Shown: positions 34,393 to 36,288 of the stretch, one piece after another | How positions within the stretch are numbered: the stretch's first letter is position 1 | Layout of the letters: each line of letters starts with the position of its first letter | Source: Kangiella sp. | Lineage (GTDB): Bacteria > Pseudomonadota > Gammaproteobacteria > Enterobacterales > Kangiellaceae | Length of the DNA: 36,288 bases | Assembly (NCBI RefSeq): GCF_014762745.1 | Contig: NZ_JABURJ010000084.1 | Coordinates: forward strand, 1 to 36,288 | Direction: 5' to 3' | Made by a program: the position numbers and the translations under genes | Notes under the pieces: model-generated | What the model saw: only the letters and a program-made list of their open reading frames with translations | The model's database searches: none | Told to the model about the DNA's origin: nothing

Positions 34393-35601
34393 ATGAGCGA
34401 CTCAAAATCAAACGATAAATCAAAACGCGGCCTGTTTGGCTGGTTTGGCAAAAAAGATTCCTCACAACAGAATTCAAATCCCGAAACCGAGCAGACTCCT
34501 GAAGAGGAGGTTCTTGAGGAGGCCGAGCACCAGTTAGAGGAGCAACTTGATGAACAAATCGAGCATGACATCGAGGAAGCTTACGAACATCAGGAGCAAC
34601 AGGAAGAGCAGATCGAATCTTCTGCCCCTACTCTAACCGAGCAAAACCCAGACCAAGCGCCGACTGAAAAGAAAGGCTTCTTTGCACGCCTCAAAGCCGG
34701 TCTTAGCCGTACTCGTGGTCAATTGGCTGATAGTCTGGCTAACCTGGTGCTGGGTAGCAAGGAAATTGATGACGAACTTCTTGAAGACATTGAAACTCAA
34801 TTATTGCTGGCGGACGTCGGAGTTAGCGCTACCCGTAAGATTATTGATGACTTAACCGATAAGGCAGAACGCAAGGAACTCAAAGATCCACAGGCATTGA
34901 TGGAGCGTTTACGCGAACTGCTCTCAGAAATTATTGATCCTTGCAGCAAGCCATTAGAACTGACCCATAAGCCTTTTGTTATTCTGATGGTTGGTGTTAA
35001 TGGCGTTGGAAAAACCACCACTATTGGCAAGCTGGCTAAAAAATTCCAGAGTGAGGGCAAATCAGTGATGCTGGCGGCGGGTGATACTTTCCGTGCCGCA
35101 GCGGTTGAGCAATTGCAGGTCTGGGGCGAGCGCAACAATATTCATGTTACTGCCCAGCATACTGGCGCGGACAGCGCTTCGGTCATTTTCGACGCGCTCA
35201 AAGCAGCACAGGCCCGAAATATTGATGTCTTGATTGCCGACACCGCAGGACGCCTGCATACCAAGTCTAATCTGATGGACGAGTTGGCAAAAGTTAAGCG
35301 GGTCATGCAAAAACTCGATCCCAGCGCACCGCACGAAACCATGCTGGTTGTTGATGCTGGTACCGGCCAGAACGCACTCAATCAGGCCGAACACTTTAAT
35401 AAAGCAGTACCACTTAGCGGAATTACCATTACCAAGCTGGATGGAACGGCAAAAGGTGGTATCATTTTTGCATTGGCGGATAAGATGAAAACGCCGATTC
35501 GCTTCATTGGGGTGGGCGAAAACATTGATGATCTGCGCGAATTTAATGGTCAGGATTTTATTCAGGCGCTTTTTGCCACTAACGACAACTCAGAACAATA
35601 A
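34393..35601 (+). CDS. ftsY: Signal recognition particle receptor FtsY
   Basis: SRP receptor GTPase that docks ribosome-nascent chain complexes at the inner membrane. The 402-residue protein has an acidic A domain (about 20-95, EEEVLEEAEHQLEEQ and similar) with a short basic/aromatic N-terminus (KSKRGLFGWFGKK). The N domain follows, then the G domain with P-loop GVNGVGKTT at 201-209, DTFRAAA, DTAGRL and TKLDGTAKGG. The E. coli protein has 497 residues; the difference lies in the variable A domain. ftsE follows after 17 bases, as in the conserved ftsYEX operon. Confidence 0.97.
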   Translation: MSDSKSNDKSKRGLFGWFGKKDSSQQNSNPETEQTPEEEVLEEAEHQLEEQLDEQIEHDIEEAYEHQEQQEEQIESSAPTLTEQNPDQAPTEKKGFFARLKAGLSRTRGQLADSLANLVLGSKEIDDELLEDIETQLLLADVGVSATRKIIDDLTDKAERKELKDPQALMERLRELLSEIIDPCSKPLELTHKPFVILMVGVNGVGKTTTIGKLAKKFQSEGKSVMLAAGDTFRAAAVEQLQVWGERNNIHVTAQHTGADSASVIFDALKAAQARNIDVLIADTAGRLHTKSNLMDELAKVKRVMQKLDPSAPHETMLVVDAGTGQNALNQAEHFNKAVPLSGITITKLDGTAKGGIIFALADKMKTPIRFIGVGENIDDLREFNGQDFIQALFATNDNSEQ

Positions 35602-35618
35602 CTAACGACTCATAACAG

Positions 35619-36288
35619 ATGATTGAATTTCACCAGGTTTTTAAACGCTATGAAGGTGGCCACGAAGCGCTCAAGGGCGTCAGCTTCGAGTTGCCTGCTG
35701 GTGAAATGGCATTTTTGACAGGCCATAGCGGCGCCGGTAAAAGTACCCTGCTGAAACTGATTGCGCTTATGGAGCGCCCTACTCGCGGCCAGGTCATTCT
35801 CGACGGCCAGAATATCAGCAAGGTCAAAGATCGCCACATCCCCTACCATCGCCGTAAAATCGGCATGATCTTTCAGGATCACCGTCTGCTTTTCGACCGC
35901 ACCGTTTTCGATAATGTCGCCCTGCCCTTAATAATTGCCGGCGTATCGGATCGCGATATTCCCAAACGAGTCAGAGCGGCATTAGACAAAGTAGGCTTAC
36001 TTAGCAAAGAAAAGCAATTACCGATCCAGCTGTCTGGCGGTGAACAGCAACGCGTTGGCATTGCCCGTGCAGTGGTTAATAAACCTCCGCTGCTGCTAGC
36101 GGATGAGCCCACCGGTAACCTGGATCCTGAGCTGTCTGCCGACATCATGAATCTATTCGCGGAATTCAATCAGGTCGGCGTTTCAGTGCTGATTGCTTCG
36201 CACGATCTGGCTTTGATCGCCCGTATGCGACATCCGGTCATTACCTTAAAAGAAGGCCGCACCATTCGTAACGAACTGGCGGAGGCAG
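35619..36288 (+). CDS. ftsE: Cell division ATP-binding protein FtsE (runs off the window end)
   Basis: ABC-type ATPase that, with FtsX, controls periplasmic amidase activation at the division septum. I translated 223 codons from the ATG at 35619 with no stop before the window end. The N-terminus is [18 protein letters not shown], Walker [10 protein letters not shown], the Q-loop region [23 protein letters not shown], the signature [15 protein letters not shown], Walker [14 protein letters not shown] and the H-loop IASHD. FtsE proteins have about 220-225 residues, so almost the whole gene is present. ftsX is expected just beyond. Confidence 0.95.
   Translation, partial: MIEFHQVFKRYEGGHEALKGVSFELPAGEMAFLTGHSGAGKSTLLKLIALMERPTRGQVILDGQNISKVKDRHIPYHRRKIGMIFQDHRLLFDRTVFDNVALPLIIAGVSDRDIPKRVRAALDKVGLLSKEKQLPIQLSGGEQQRVGIARAVVNKPPLLLADEPTGNLDPELSADIMNLFAEFNQVGVSVLIASHDLALIARMRHPVITLKEGRTIRNELAEA

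Noticed and set aside
34365..34571. Cys/Ser-rich minus-strand ORF at the start of ftsY
   Set aside because: The composition is explained by the complement of the acidic Glu/Gln codons of the FtsY A domain.

Overview
The window reads as an ordinary chromosomal stretch of a marine-type gammaproteobacterium with moderate G+C. Supporting signs are the two-subunit glycyl-tRNA synthetase (glyQ/glyS), gmhB and LPS-type glycosylation genes, rsmJ, rsmD, prlC, gorA and an ftsY-ftsE pair. The gene content is compatible with the Kangiella group, but that placement is inference from memory and no database search was made.

Layout. 1-4425 is a rightward operon-like run: glyQ, glyS, gmhB and an SDR-type oxidoreductase. 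A DUF481 outer-membrane protein follows (4521-5255). 5256-5976 has no gene but is packed with perfect 9-bp hairpins. A leftward gamma-carbonic anhydrase then faces away from a rightward PAS-PAS-GGDEF-EAL protein. 9195-11129 holds an ATP-grasp ligase and a TraB/GumN protein. 11273-19426 is a cell-surface block: a pyruvyltransferase-like protein, a convergent gorA, then a tightly coupled run of a TagF-like glycerophosphotransferase, a TagD-like cytidylyltransferase, a WaaE-like glycosyltransferase, prlC and an FGGY sugar kinase.

19427-25872 is an AT-rich accessory island read leftward. It contains a 1402-residue Sec-exported RHS protein with an unrecognised C-terminal tip and a small membrane-anchored gene overlapping its 3' end (likely immunity). 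Next come an intact IS3-family element and, beyond the IS, a second small gene that looks like a 5'-truncated relative of the first.

25873-30302 is an export module: an MMPL/RND permease, a LolA-like periplasmic protein and a TetR regulator in one leftward operon. A perfect TetR-type palindrome lies between the -35 and -10 of its promoter, and a DUF3703 gene points the other way. 30397-36288 is housekeeping: DUF1415, a UDG-family protein, an RluA-family pseudouridine synthase, rsmJ, a small PpiC-type parvulin, rsmD, ftsY and ftsE, the last running off the window.

The most unusual signal is in 5428-5714. It holds three copies (+, -, +) of a two-hairpin module whose stems differ by compensated base changes and whose loops always carry GGA on the module's own strand. 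One hairpin matches the CsrA/RsmA binding consensus. The second most interesting item is the RHS tip with its IS-interrupted pair of candidate immunity genes.
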